From contig NZ_JAUNVZ010000001.1 in the NCBI RefSeq assembly GCF_030540545.1, positions 62,001 to 126,000 of the forward strand: 64,000 nucleotides of DNA, written 5' to 3'. The notes below the pieces were generated by a model. The model did no database searches. It was not told the origin of the DNA and worked only from the letters and a program-made list of their open reading frames with translations. Source of the stretch: Rothia sp. (in: high G+C Gram-positive bacteria) (GTDB lineage: Bacteria > Actinomycetota > Actinomycetes > Actinomycetales > Micrococcaceae). The position numbers and the translations under genes were made by a program. The number at the start of each line of letters is the position of its first letter. The stretch's first letter is position 1. Positions 1 through 9,280 of the stretch are shown piece after piece.

Positions 1-10
1 GAACCATCGG

Positions 11-514
11 GTGGGGTTTAAGCACTATCTGCTCAGCGGCGCCTTTGCGCTCTTTTTGGCGTCCATTCTTGCTTTTACCCTCACCCCCATTGATGTGCAG
101 TCGGATTATTGCACGTCGGGGTTGTACTATCCACGTTTTGGCCTGGGCTGGAGTTGGCAGGAGGCGTGGGAGCAGAGCTCTTCTGCGGGATTCCCGCAGG
201 TGTTTTTGACCCGTAACTTTGCGCAGCTCTTTTTCAATATTGCTCTTTTTATCCCTCTGGGGTTCTTTACCGCGGGTTGTTTGAAATGGGATCTGCTCAA
301 GACCGCAATCGCAGGTTTTACTCTCTCGGCTTTTATTGAGTTGAGTCAGCTGACCGGTAACTGGGGTATTGCTGGATGCGCCTACCGCACCTTTGATGTG
401 GATGATTTGCTCAATAACACTCTGGGTGCTGTGGTGGGTGCGCTTGTGGTGTATGCTCTGCGTTCGCTATGGAAAGCGCTATTTTCCCGTAGTGCAGACT
501 TGCATAGCGCATAA
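11..514 (+). CDS. VanZ family membrane protein
   Basis: Small integral membrane protein of 167 residues from the first visible GTG. The frame is open to the window edge, so the true start may lie upstream. VanZ hallmarks are visible: NIALFIPLGFF (76-86), SAFIELSQ (106-113) and FDVDDLLNNTLGA (128-140), plus hydrophobic segments near 7-27, 72-90, 97-112 and 134-151. The family is named after a teicoplanin-resistance accessory protein, but most chromosomal members have no known role. It ends just before a palindromic terminator. I cannot assign a substrate. Confidence 0.8.
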   Translation: MGFKHYLLSGAFALFLASILAFTLTPIDVQSDYCTSGLYYPRFGLGWSWQEAWEQSSSAGFPQVFLTRNFAQLFFNIALFIPLGFFTAGCLKWDLLKTAIAGFTLSAFIELSQLTGNWGIAGCAYRTFDVDDLLNNTLGAVVGALVVYALRSLWKALFSRSADLHSA

Positions 515-540
515 ATACAGGTATATAGCTTAATAGAAAT

Positions 541-582
541 ATAGATGGGTGTGTATCTCATATGAGATACACACCCATCTAT
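541..582. terminator. 42-bp perfect palindrome, bidirectional terminator
   Basis: Positions 541-561 are the exact reverse complement of 562-582. It sits between the convergent VanZ-like gene and the argE-like gene, so it can form a hairpin in both transcripts. AT-rich flanks would give U-tracts. Confidence 0.75.
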
Positions 583-602
583 TCATAGAGTTATATAGCC
601 AA

Positions 603-1862
603 CTATGCTTGAGCGGCGGTGCTTTCGGTACCCTTGGCCGCCCACACAAAAATCTGACGAATAAAATCCTCGCAGGCACGAATCTGATCCAACTCAATCC
701 ACTCATTGGGAGTATGAGCCTGAGCAATATCGCCCGGGCCGCAAATAATGGACTGAACACCCGCCTGCTGGAACTGGCCAGCTTCGGTACCGTACGTGAC
801 CTTTTCGGGAGCCGCTGCATTATTGAGCCAGTGCTGAGCCAGAAGAACCAGGGGAGCATCATCTGCGGTCTTTAGACCCGGCACGCGAGCCAGCAGCTCA
901 TGCTTGATCTCCAGGCGCTGAACTAGGGAACCGGCGGGTGCCTCCGCAAGCTGCTCAGCGCGCGCAGCCGCTGCACTAAAACGCTGAGTAATGGGGCCCA
1001 GAAGCTCCGCATCCAAAGTTTCAAGAACCGACTCGGTGCTCACGCTCGGCAGAGTGCGGAAATCATATTCCAGCTCGGCACGCTCGGCGACAATATTGTA
1101 TTGAACACCGGCGCGCAGATAGTTCACGCCACCGGTTGAATGCGGCACCACGAAATCAGAATCAAAAGGGCCCTCAGCTGCCCATGAATTCGCCAGGTCA
1201 TTAAGGAAGACCGAAAACTCTGCTGCCGGTACGGTGGCATTAACCCCGTGCGGCGCCAGGGAGCCGTGTTTAGCAATACCGGTAAAGCTCACGCGACCGC
1301 GGTGAGCGCCCTTGTGCGCTGAAATCACGCGCATACTGGAGGGCTCACCCACCACGCAAAACGTAGGCTGAATACCGCGAGCGCTAAACTCTTGGATCAT
1401 AGAGGGCGCACCCACACAGCCGATCTCCTCATCATAGGAGAAAGCAAAGTGCACGGGCAGGCGCAGGGAGCCTGCGGCGCGCAAGGCGATCAGCTCGGGC
1501 AGCAGGTGCATGGCAACGCCCAGGTAGGCTTTCATATCGCAGGCACCGCGACCGTATAGTCGCGTGCCGCGCACGGTAGCCTCAAAAGGATCAGAGTCCC
1601 AGTCTTGACCGGCTACGGGCACCACATCGGTGTGTCCGGAGATGACAATGCCCCCGTTGGTTTGCCCGTCGCTGGCGGGTACGGTCACAAAGAGGTTGGC
1701 TCGGGTGCCGTCCTCGCTATAGGTGCGCACACCCTCAAGACCGTATTCTCCAAAGGCTTTTTCGAGCTCTTCAATCAGGGGTAGATTGCTGCTGCCGCTT
1801 TCAGTGGGAATAGAAATCAGGCGCGCAATCCATGGGTAGGAGGCGGGAAGATCCTGGCTCAC
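603..1862 (-). CDS. argE: M20 family deacylase, ArgE-like (acetylornithine deacetylase type)
   Basis: Zinc-dependent M20 peptidase-family enzyme of 419 residues, the usual length for ArgE/DapE proteins. Visible metal and catalytic residues are H77 and D79 in SGHTDVVPV, D109 in GRGACDMK, the E145-E146 pair in YDEEIGC and E173 in GEPSS. The opening IPTESGSSNLPLI resembles ArgE, which removes acetyl from N-acetylornithine. Many actinobacteria use ArgJ for that step, so another N-acyl amino acid substrate is possible. A flavin reductase gene lies 42 bp upstream on the same strand and is probably co-transcribed. Confidence 0.8.
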   Translation of the reverse strand: MSQDLPASYPWIARLISIPTESGSSNLPLIEELEKAFGEYGLEGVRTYSEDGTRANLFVTVPASDGQTNGGIVISGHTDVVPVAGQDWDSDPFEATVRGTRLYGRGACDMKAYLGVAMHLLPELIALRAAGSLRLPVHFAFSYDEEIGCVGAPSMIQEFSARGIQPTFCVVGEPSSMRVISAHKGAHRGRVSFTGIAKHGSLAPHGVNATVPAAEFSVFLNDLANSWAAEGPFDSDFVVPHSTGGVNYLRAGVQYNIVAERAELEYDFRTLPSVSTESVLETLDAELLGPITQRFSAAAARAEQLAEAPAGSLVQRLEIKHELLARVPGLKTADDAPLVLLAQHWLNNAAAPEKVTYGTEAGQFQQAGVQSIICGPGDIAQAHTPNEWIELDQIRACEDFIRQIFVWAAKGTESTAAQA

Positions 1863-1904
1863 GGTGTATCCAATCCTTGTGCCGGTAGGGTAAATATGTC
1901 TGTA

Positions 1905-2432
1905 CTAAATCATATATTCCACGCTGGAGTGCTCACCCAGAGTGTGGAAGGTACGGCTGTGGTAGACCAGGGGAGCACCCTCGGTATTGTGGCGAATAAA
2001 TTCTTCAATGCGCGCGGTAACTACCAGCGCCGGTCCTGCCGCCACGCGACTAAGCGGTACGGCGCGGGCAACGACCCCAACACCGTGCAGCAGGGGCTCG
2101 CCGGTGCTGAGCGTCTCCCATTCTTCGGGGTTTTCAAAGCGGGGCAGGCCGGGCTTGGCGAAGGTCTTTGCCAGGGCGATATTATCGGCATTGAGCATAT
2201 GAATCAGGAAGGAATCAGCCTCGCTAATAACGGCTGCGGTGCCGCTGAGAGATTTGAGGGAGAAAGCAACAATTGCAGGATCTGCCGAGACCGAGACCAG
2301 GGAGGAGGCGGTCATGCCCACGGGTTCGCCGGCGTCGGTGGTTGCGGTGAGGATGGAGACTCCGGCGGGGTGGTTGCCGAATGCTTGCTTGAAGAGCTCT
2401 GCGGTGTCTTCGCTAATACCCTGTACGGTCAT
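1905..2432 (-). CDS. Flavin reductase family protein
   Basis: 175-residue cytosolic FMN/FAD-binding protein of the HpaC/flavin reductase-like family. Such enzymes reduce free flavin with NAD(P)H for a partner monooxygenase. Family signatures are the N-terminal FKQAFGNHPAGVSILT stretch, GMTASSLVSVSADP (39-52) and the C-terminal LVYHSRTFHTLG. The ATG at 2432 follows a GAGAAAG ribosome site. No monooxygenase is adjacent; the only co-oriented neighbour is the ArgE-like hydrolase, so the oxygenase partner is elsewhere or unnecessary. Confidence 0.8.
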   Translation of the reverse strand: MTVQGISEDTAELFKQAFGNHPAGVSILTATTDAGEPVGMTASSLVSVSADPAIVAFSLKSLSGTAAVISEADSFLIHMLNADNIALAKTFAKPGLPRFENPEEWETLSTGEPLLHGVGVVARAVPLSRVAAGPALVVTARIEEFIRHNTEGAPLVYHSRTFHTLGEHSSVEYMI

Positions 2433-2647
2433 AATCTGTCTTTCTCTGCGGCTGCATGTTCTTCTTTAGACTATGCCCGGGGGCACTGTTTTGCCTAGTG
2501 AATGTCGAAATATGGCGTAGCGTTACTTTCTGTGACGTATTAAGACACATAATGTCATGTAACGATACGGAGCCAATGGCGATACTCTATGCGATGACAG
2601 GTAGAATCTATAGATGTAGGTTGAGCTTCCGTTAAGGAGCTGCCTAT

Positions 2648-4672
2648 ATGCGCACTATACCCACGAGAAGAAGAGGTTTCATGTACTCTGCTTGGTTGCC
2701 GTATGCTGGAGCGATTATTTTTGCAGTATTTATCTTCATCGCTCCGGGTTTGCTGATTGCAGTAACTTTGAGGCAGCGAGGTATCGCGGCTCTGGGTATT
2801 GCCCCTATCCTGTCGGCATCTACTGTGGCAGTGGGTTCCATTGCGGCAGCAAAGCTGGGTGTTCGATGGTCGATTTTTGTCCCCTTTGCAACTGCTTTGT
2901 TTATTGCTGCTGTGGGATGGGCTGTTATGAGCTTGGCGCAGCGTTTTGGCTGGGCGGATTCTTATCGTTGGCTGGGCGTATCTGAACAACCGGTAGAACG
3001 CGCTCAGTGGTCTTCTCGTGTTTCCTGGGTAACCTACGGCGCTATTATTATTGGTGCTCTTTTGCTGATTCGCCAGGTTGTCAATGGTATTGGCTTGCCG
3101 GAGAATCTTCCTCAGACCTATGACGTTAATTTCCACGTCAATGCTATTCGATATATTGCTGAGGAAGGCAATGCATCTTCGCTGACGTTGGCGGCAATGA
3201 CCGGTGGCGATGAGGTCTTCTACCCCGGTGTATGGCATGCTTTTGCAGCCCTGGTATATATGTATGCCGGTACGAGCGTTATTGCCAGCGCCAATGTCGT
3301 TACTCTTGTGATATCGGCGCTGGTATGGCCGGTTTCTTTGATGTACCTGGTGCGCGTTGCTCTGAACCTTAATATTGTGGGCATTGTGGGTGCAGGTGTT
3401 GCAGCTGCTTCCTTTAGCTCTTTCCCTCTGGTTCTTGTTTTTTATGGTGTGCTGTACCCCAATGCTCTGGGTCTTGCTATTATTCCTGCTGCATTTGCTA
3501 TGGGGGCTCAGCTGGTGCGTGTGTGCGCTACGCGCTACCTTTCCTCCACGAGTGCCCTGTACCTGCTCTTCTGGTCTTCTATTGCATTGGCTCTGGCGCA
3601 TCCGAATACTTTGATGAGCTGGTTGCTTTTCGCTCTTCCGCTCATTGTGATCCGTATGGTGCTGCAGTGCGTTGCTATGGTTCGCCGTGAGGTGCCCGTT
3701 CGACAGGGTATTCTGCAGCTTGTGCTTCTGAGCTTGTACCCGATTGTTCTGGGTGTTCTGTGGAATATTGTCCGCCCGCTCAAGCACGCTGGCCCCTGGG
3801 GTCCCAAGTTGTCGGATTCCCAGGCGTGGGGTGAGATGCTGGGTAATGCCTCCATTGGTGTTGGCTCCATTCTGATTGTTATTTCTGCCTTTACCCTGAT
3901 TGGTGCATATACTCTGATTGTCCGCAAGGATAAGGGGCGCTGGGTGGTTGCCTCCTGGCTGCTCGTTGGCTTGTTCTTTGTGATGGCTCGTTCTCTCGCG
4001 TGGGAGGAAGAGCGTTACTTCTGGGTTGGCGTGTGGTATCACGACCATTACCGCCTAGCTGCACTTTTGCCTATTTTTGCTGCTCCTCTTGCCGCATACG
4101 GTGTGCAGACTGCGTGGACCTATGTCCGTACTAAGTTGGCTGAGTGGAAGCTGCCTGCCGTGGCGGTTATGACTGTGACGACCCTGCTCTTTGTGGGTGC
4201 AGCGGTACAAACTCAGCGTAGTCATCCTATGACTGCGATGACTCACCTGTCCTATGCAAACTATGTGATGACTGAGGATAGCCTGCTGCTCTCTACCGAT
4301 GAAAAGGACGTCATCGATCATATTCCTGAGTATGTTCCGCAGGGTGAGACTCTTATTATTCAGCCTTATACCGGTTCTTCGGTTATTTATGCCTACACCG
4401 GTTATAACGTAACCGCTAAGCATGTTCTGTATACCCCAACCCCTGAGGTTGAGACTATTAATCGCGGCCTGAAGAATGCTTTGACTGATCCGAAGGTGTG
4501 CGAGGCTGTTCGTGCCGCTAAAGCCTACTACTATGTAGATTTCGGCACGAAGCAGGTGGATAATGTATTTTCTAACCAGTACCCCGGATTTATTGGGGTT
4601 AAGCGCTCGGGTGTTCTGACTCCTGTCTACACCAAGGGCAAGGTCGGTCTGTATAAGGTTTCTGCCTGCTAA
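2648..4672 (+). CDS. Large polytopic membrane protein, DUF6541-like
   Basis: 674-residue integral membrane protein, first gene of the polysaccharide operon. More than ten hydrophobic segments occupy residues 12 to about 525, followed by a mostly hydrophilic C-terminal domain (about 530-674), probably extracytoplasmic. The architecture resembles actinobacterial DUF6541 proteins and polyprenyl-phosphate-dependent sugar transferases of GT-C type, although I cannot point to a confirmed catalytic residue. The ATG at 2648 is chosen because AAGGAG precedes it; a second ATG lies at 2681. Followed closely by a GT2 transferase and its DUF2304 partner, it may transfer lipid-linked sugars onto a wall polymer. 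Confidence 0.7.
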   Translation: MRTIPTRRRGFMYSAWLPYAGAIIFAVFIFIAPGLLIAVTLRQRGIAALGIAPILSASTVAVGSIAAAKLGVRWSIFVPFATALFIAAVGWAVMSLAQRFGWADSYRWLGVSEQPVERAQWSSRVSWVTYGAIIIGALLLIRQVVNGIGLPENLPQTYDVNFHVNAIRYIAEEGNASSLTLAAMTGGDEVFYPGVWHAFAALVYMYAGTSVIASANVVTLVISALVWPVSLMYLVRVALNLNIVGIVGAGVAAASFSSFPLVLVFYGVLYPNALGLAIIPAAFAMGAQLVRVCATRYLSSTSALYLLFWSSIALALAHPNTLMSWLLFALPLIVIRMVLQCVAMVRREVPVRQGILQLVLLSLYPIVLGVLWNIVRPLKHAGPWGPKLSDSQAWGEMLGNASIGVGSILIVISAFTLIGAYTLIVRKDKGRWVVASWLLVGLFFVMARSLAWEEERYFWVGVWYHDHYRLAALLPIFAAPLAAYGVQTAWTYVRTKLAEWKLPAVAVMTVTTLLFVGAAVQTQRSHPMTAMTHLSYANYVMTEDSLLLSTDEKDVIDHIPEYVPQGETLIIQPYTGSSVIYAYTGYNVTAKHVLYTPTPEVETINRGLKNALTDPKVCEAVRAAKAYYYVDFGTKQVDNVFSNQYPGFIGVKRSGVLTPVYTKGKVGLYKVSAC

Positions 4673-4764
4673 GAGGCTAGCGAGATATTGTTCGGGTGAT
4701 GGTCACTGCGGCTTGTGATGAGCGGGTGGCCATCACCAATGATGTAGCATTAATGGGTAGAACT

Positions 4765-5502
4765 ATGGAACGTACAGAACATCACGAATCGTCTCGAGAA
4801 GCGCGCACTCTGGTCATTATGCCTGCTTGGAATGAGGAAGAAGCAATTGGTGCAACCATTGCTGAAATCCGCAGGGAGGCACCCGGGGTGGATATTGTCG
4901 TGGTCAATGATGGCTCCACCGATAATACCAGCAGGGTAGCCCGTGAGGCCGGCGCCCTGGTGATTGATCAGCTGTACAATATGGGCGTCGGTGCTGCTAT
5001 GCGCACCGGTTACCGATACGCACAGCAGCAGGACTATGACTATGCCCTGCAGGTGGATTCCGACGGCCAGCACGATCCGCGCAGTATCGCTGACTTGCAG
5101 CAGGCTATTGAGGGATACGATATTGTGGTCGGTACCCGTTTTGCTGAGGGTAGCGACTATAAGGTGTCCGGTCCGCGAAAGTGGGCAATGGGTCTTCTAT
5201 CTTTCCTCTTTACCCGCGCTGCGGGCACCCCGTTTACCGATGTGACCAGTGGTTTTAAGATTGCCAACCGTACCGGTATTGATTTCTATGTAAAGAACCT
5301 GCCGGCGGAGTACCTGGGGGATACCGTCAATATTACGGCTATGGCTATTCGCAATGGTTTGCGGGTACGTCAGGTGCCGGTGACTATGCGTGAGCGTCAG
5401 GGCGGTGAGCCGTCCTCCGGCCCGATGAAGTCCGCAGTGTACCTGGTGCGTTCCCTCTTCTCCTATGCAATTTCTATGAGCCGTAAGAAGCAGGTGTTGT
5501 AA
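4765..5502 (+). CDS. GT2 glycosyltransferase (polyprenyl-phosphate sugar transferase-like)
   Basis: GT-A fold transferase of about 245 residues. The nucleotide-sugar site is shown by VIMPAWNEEEAIG, VVNDGSTDNT and the metal-binding DSDGQHD. Similarity to dolichol-phosphate mannosyltransferases and the directly following DUF2304 gene suggest it charges a polyprenyl phosphate with a sugar for the membrane enzyme upstream. The start is uncertain: ATG 4765 gives a family-like N-terminus, while ATG 4753 and GTG 4696 are in frame but encode an extension that does not look protein-like. No clear ribosome site decides. The stop overlaps the next start as TAATG. Confidence 0.85.
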   Translation: MERTEHHESSREARTLVIMPAWNEEEAIGATIAEIRREAPGVDIVVVNDGSTDNTSRVAREAGALVIDQLYNMGVGAAMRTGYRYAQQQDYDYALQVDSDGQHDPRSIADLQQAIEGYDIVVGTRFAEGSDYKVSGPRKWAMGLLSFLFTRAAGTPFTDVTSGFKIANRTGIDFYVKNLPAEYLGDTVNITAMAIRNGLRVRQVPVTMRERQGGEPSSGPMKSAVYLVRSLFSYAISMSRKKQVL

Positions 5503-5894
5503 TGAGCAGTAATGTCTTTTTCCTGATCCTTGCTCTCTGCATTTCCGTGCTGGTGATTGCTCAGGTACGCACCCGTAAGATGCACGAGAAGTATGCCTTT
5601 TTGTGGCTGAGCGTTTCTGCCGTCATTATTGTGTTGGGTGCCTTTCCGAATATTCTTAATGGCATTACAACAGCGGTGGGTATTGCAACCCCGGTGAACC
5701 TGCTCTTCTTGCTGTCCATTATGTTGCTGATTGGTGTATGCCTGCACCTGACCCTGGAACTGACCTCTCTTTCCGAGAAAAACCGTGTACTAGCTGAAGA
5801 GGTTGCCATTATTAAGGCGCGGCTCAGGCAGGGGGAGAGTGGATCTTCTGCTGAAGATACCTACAAGAAAACCTCAGAGACTTTGGATCGTTAA
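5502..5894 (+). CDS. DUF2304 domain membrane protein
   Basis: 130-residue protein with three hydrophobic helices (about 4-22, 34-52, 64-86) and a charged, probably coiled C-terminal tail (88-118). The HEKYAFLWL segment is typical of DUF2304. Members are almost always encoded next to a GT2 polyprenyl-phosphate transferase, as here, and are thought to anchor or assist that enzyme. The start codon overlaps the stop of the GT2 gene by one base, indicating translational coupling. Function is inferred from context only. Confidence 0.8.
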   Translation: MSSNVFFLILALCISVLVIAQVRTRKMHEKYAFLWLSVSAVIIVLGAFPNILNGITTAVGIATPVNLLFLLSIMLLIGVCLHLTLELTSLSEKNRVLAEEVAIIKARLRQGESGSSAEDTYKKTSETLDR

Positions 5895-5915
5895 AGAATC
5901 TAGTGTGGAGTAAAA

Positions 5916-6791
5916 ATGACTGTTGATATTCTATTCCCGTATTACGGTGACGTTGCAATGATGAAGCAGGCTGTTCTGTCTATCGTTGCTCAGACTAACC
6001 CCGATTGGCGTCTGATTGTTGTTGATGATGGCTACCCCGATGACTCTATCCCCGGCTGGTTTGAGTCTCTCAACGATGAGCGTATTACCTATATGCGCAA
6101 TGAAACGAACCTGGGTGCGAATGCGAACTACCGCAAGTGCCTGACCTTCGTTGAGAATGAGCTGGTAACCGTGATGGGCGCTGATGATGTTATGCTGCCC
6201 AATTACGTCCAGTGGCTGGTGGATGCAGCGGCAGCCCACCCTGAAGCAAGCATTTTCCAGCCCGGCGTTGTGGTGATTGATGAGAACAACGCTGCATCCA
6301 ACACCCTGGTGGAGAAGACCAAGGCATACTACCGTCCCAAGGAAGCTACCGTTCTGGGCGGTGAAGATCTGGTGGCATCGCTGCTGCGCGGTACCTGGTT
6401 CTACTTCCCCTCCCTGGGCTGGCGCGCTGACATGATGCTCAGCACCGGCTTCCGCGAGGGTCTGAACGTTATCCAGGATATGGCTCTGGTGCTGGATATT
6501 GCGATGCGCGGCGGTTCCCTGTACTACGATCCGACCCTGGCATTTATGTACCGCCGTCACGGTGGTTCTGACTCCTCCTGGCGTGCGCTGGAAGGCACCC
6601 GTTTCGATGAGGAGCGCGGCTACTTTAACGATATCGCCGATGAAATGTCTGCTCTGGGTTGGGCTCGTGCGGCGCGTATTGCTCGCATTCGTTTCTCTTC
6701 CCGTATGCACGCTTTGACCCTGCTGCCCAAGGCCGCATTGGCAAAGAAGTGGAACGGTGTGAAGAACCTAGCTAACCACGTGGTGAAGTAA
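5916..6791 (+). CDS. GT2 family glycosyltransferase
   Basis: 291-residue cytosolic GT-A transferase. Visible features are the N-terminal VDILFPYYGD strand, VVDDGYPDDS (35-44) and MGADDVMLP (87-95), where ADD takes the place of the usual DXD, plus a C-terminal basic/amphipathic region that may bind the membrane. It belongs to the same operon, 21 bp after the DUF2304 gene and 9 bp before the flippase. It probably adds one sugar to the growing lipid-linked repeat unit; donor and acceptor cannot be deduced. Confidence 0.85.
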   Translation: MTVDILFPYYGDVAMMKQAVLSIVAQTNPDWRLIVVDDGYPDDSIPGWFESLNDERITYMRNETNLGANANYRKCLTFVENELVTVMGADDVMLPNYVQWLVDAAAAHPEASIFQPGVVVIDENNAASNTLVEKTKAYYRPKEATVLGGEDLVASLLRGTWFYFPSLGWRADMMLSTGFREGLNVIQDMALVLDIAMRGGSLYYDPTLAFMYRRHGGSDSSWRALEGTRFDEERGYFNDIADEMSALGWARAARIARIRFSSRMHALTLLPKAALAKKWNGVKNLANHVVK

Positions 6792-6800
6792 GACATTCTT

Positions 6801-8096
6801 ATGGGTGCAGAAGAAAATCCGGCAGCTGAGGCGACTACCGTTAAGCGCAGCCATTCGGCGGCTTTGGCGGGCTCGTCTCTTCTCTCGGCTATAGGGACGC
6901 TAGCTGCTACGGTCATTATTAAGCACGTCTTTGAAGGGCCTGAGCTGGCAGAGTTCCTGATCTTCTGGTCGATTCTTTTTGCCTGCACCAGTATTATGAC
7001 CGGGGTGCAGCCCGAGGTAACTCGGGCTGTCACCTCGGCACACCACACCTACGTGTATAAGGCACGTATTGTCCCGGTTATTCTGCTCTTTGGTGCTGTG
7101 GCAGCGTTTTTAGTGCTGGTTACCGCATGGTGGTGGGCTCCTGCACAGGTGCCTATATCGCCTTATAGCGCGGTGGGGGCTATTGCCTGCGGTGTATTTT
7201 TCTATATTGTGCAGGCATTTTTGAGCGGTGCGAGTGCCGGTAATCATCATTGGTATTTCTTTGCCGCCATTGGCTCGGTGGAGTCCATGGGACGCCTGGT
7301 GCTTATGATTGCTGCAGCGTTTGTGGTTCCCAGCCTGATGGGTATGGAAATAGCGACCGTTGCGCCCATGATGTTGTGGGTATTTTTGGTGATTGCTGTG
7401 GTGGCGGGGCGTGCCGCGTGGTCGGCACGCGCCGATGTAGAAGCTGGTCAGCTCGCCAAGAATCTTGGGTGGGCTCTTATATCGGCTATTGCTTCGGCGG
7501 TGCTGATGTTGGGATTCCCCGCGGTTCTTAATAGTTCGCAGAAGGATATTAGCGGTACGGAGGTTATTGCTTTATCTATTCTGATTCTGGCTATTTCCAT
7601 TACTCGTTCTCCCATTATGATTCCCCTGGTGGTTTTCCAGGGGGTTGCTATTGCGGCTTTTGTGAAGCAAAAGCATCGCCCTCTTCAGGCATTTATCAAG
7701 CCGGCTGCGGCGGTTGTGGGCGTTGGTGCTGTGGGTGCTGCTGCAGCCTGGGTCATTGGTCCTTGGCTCTTTAGCCTGCTCTATCCGGCAAAGCCCAGTG
7801 AAGTAGATGTCTATGCGCAGGTTGTGACCGGCCCTGTGCTGGCGGCTCTGGTATTCGCTGCTGCTCTCCTGGCGTTATTGACGCTTTCAGGTAATATTTC
7901 TTTGGCTGTGGGTCTGCACCGAGGATATATGCTAGGGTGGATTGCGGCGGCTTCTATGACGTGTCTTGTGGTATTTATCGTGCCATTACCGCTTGTAGTC
8001 AGGGCAATTGCGGCATTAATGTGCGGCCCCATTGTGGGTATATGCGTACATTTGTGGGCAGTGAACCGTCTTAACGCTCAGGCTAATATGACTTAA
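6801..8096 (+). CDS. Polysaccharide flippase-like membrane protein (MOP/Wzx type)
   Basis: 431-residue protein with roughly twelve hydrophobic segments and short polar loops, consistent with the multidrug/oligosaccharidyl-lipid/polysaccharide flippase superfamily. An SLLSAIGTLAATVIIKHVF-like N-terminal segment and a FWSILFACTSIMTGVQPEVTR-like second segment follow the usual Wzx pattern. Between two glycosyltransferases and an acyltransferase, it likely moves the lipid-linked repeat unit across the membrane. Similarity is architectural rather than by a sharp motif, so the assignment is moderate. Confidence 0.65.
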   Translation: MGAEENPAAEATTVKRSHSAALAGSSLLSAIGTLAATVIIKHVFEGPELAEFLIFWSILFACTSIMTGVQPEVTRAVTSAHHTYVYKARIVPVILLFGAVAAFLVLVTAWWWAPAQVPISPYSAVGAIACGVFFYIVQAFLSGASAGNHHWYFFAAIGSVESMGRLVLMIAAAFVVPSLMGMEIATVAPMMLWVFLVIAVVAGRAAWSARADVEAGQLAKNLGWALISAIASAVLMLGFPAVLNSSQKDISGTEVIALSILILAISITRSPIMIPLVVFQGVAIAAFVKQKHRPLQAFIKPAAAVVGVGAVGAAAAWVIGPWLFSLLYPAKPSEVDVYAQVVTGPVLAALVFAAALLALLTLSGNISLAVGLHRGYMLGWIAAASMTCLVVFIVPLPLVVRAIAALMCGPIVGICVHLWAVNRLNAQANMT

Positions 8097-8107
8097 AAGG
8101 ACACCGC

Positions 8108-9280
8108 ATGTGGGATAAAGCCCTAACCTATCCGACTCTCAGGGAGATGATTCTTGAGAGGGAGAATTCCCTGAACTTCGTCAGGCTTATTCTGGCAAGC
8201 GGTGTGATTATATCCCATACACCCTATATCGTTCTGGGTAGAGAAGCCGTACCCGCAGACCCTTTTCTGCAGCATCTCTATGTCTTTGGCGACTACGCGG
8301 TAAACGGCTTTTTCTGTATTTCGGGCTTTCTGATTGCCCATAGTGCTACGCGTAGCGGGTTGGGTAGCTACCTGGTAAAGCGTATTGCCCGTATTTTCCC
8401 CGCCTGGTGGGTTTCGGTTCTTTTCGTTATTTTTGCCGGTGGAGCCATCGCTGAGCGCACCGGTCATCTACCCGCTGGATGGACCTGGAGTGGTGCTCTG
8501 CACTATTGGCAACAGAATTATGACCTGGTGGATAGCACGTTTTCTCTGATGGGTGGCCCCGTCAATGTCCCCTACGAAAAAGTATGGAATGGTTCTCAGT
8601 GGAGCCTGGAGTTTGAATGGTTTGCTTATCTCTTTCTGATTCCGCTGATGTATACACCGCTCTTCAGGAAGTATTTAAAAATAACATCGCTAACGGTGTA
8701 CCTAGCCATTACTATTTTTTATCTTGTGGGACTTAACTACCCGGAATTTATCTATGACTCCTTTGGATGGAGTATGCGATGGTTTTACGTTAATTCCCTC
8801 ATGTACTCTCTTTTCTTTGCCGGTACTGTGCTCTATGCCTATAGTGATAGGATTCGATGCATTCCTCTTGTGGGGTATGGGTCTGTGGCTCTGGGGCTCG
8901 TGATTACGTGGGCAGCCTATTGGAAGATAGGGATTCAAGACTGGACGCACCTTCTGGTGGCTTATGGGGTGCTGTGCATTGGCGCTTCCACTCTCATGAA
9001 TGTGCCCATTGGCCGTAAGAACGATATTTCATATGGAATCTATATTTACGCTTGGCCGGTGCAGCAGATTCTGGTGATGCTCGGTAGTGTGTCGCTGGGC
9101 TGGGCGCTCAATATTGCACTAGATTTTGTTATTACGGTGGCGCTGGCGTGGGTATCATGGAAGTGTATCGAAAAGCCGGCGCTCAATTATGTGCGGCACC
9201 CGATGATTCAAGGCAAGGTAGAGGAGAAGAACCGTGGAGGCAATGATACCTCGAACGAGCATCATCATGCCCGTGTATAA
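8108..9280 (+). CDS. Acyltransferase 3 family (OafA/YrhL-like) O-acyltransferase
   Basis: 390-residue integral membrane acyltransferase with about ten helices. Family residues are the active-site His in VIISHTPY (H37), NGFFCISGFLIAHS and the KRIARIFPAWW motif with its conserved Arg residues. These proteins O-acetylate or O-acylate extracytoplasmic carbohydrates. Start ATG 8108 has an AAAAGGA site. The 3' end overlaps the following glycosyltransferase by 47 bases. Its role here is probably decoration of the polymer made by this operon. Confidence 0.87.
   Translation: MWDKALTYPTLREMILERENSLNFVRLILASGVIISHTPYIVLGREAVPADPFLQHLYVFGDYAVNGFFCISGFLIAHSATRSGLGSYLVKRIARIFPAWWVSVLFVIFAGGAIAERTGHLPAGWTWSGALHYWQQNYDLVDSTFSLMGGPVNVPYEKVWNGSQWSLEFEWFAYLFLIPLMYTPLFRKYLKITSLTVYLAITIFYLVGLNYPEFIYDSFGWSMRWFYVNSLMYSLFFAGTVLYAYSDRIRCIPLVGYGSVALGLVITWAAYWKIGIQDWTHLLVAYGVLCIGASTLMNVPIGRKNDISYGIYIYAWPVQQILVMLGSVSLGWALNIALDFVITVALAWVSWKCIEKPALNYVRHPMIQGKVEEKNRGGNDTSNEHHHARV

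Noticed and set aside
2555-4048. Long minus-strand open frame opposite the DUF6541-like gene
   Set aside because: Low-complexity Asn/Gln/His/Arg-rich translation, no ribosome site, and a clear membrane protein on the other strand.
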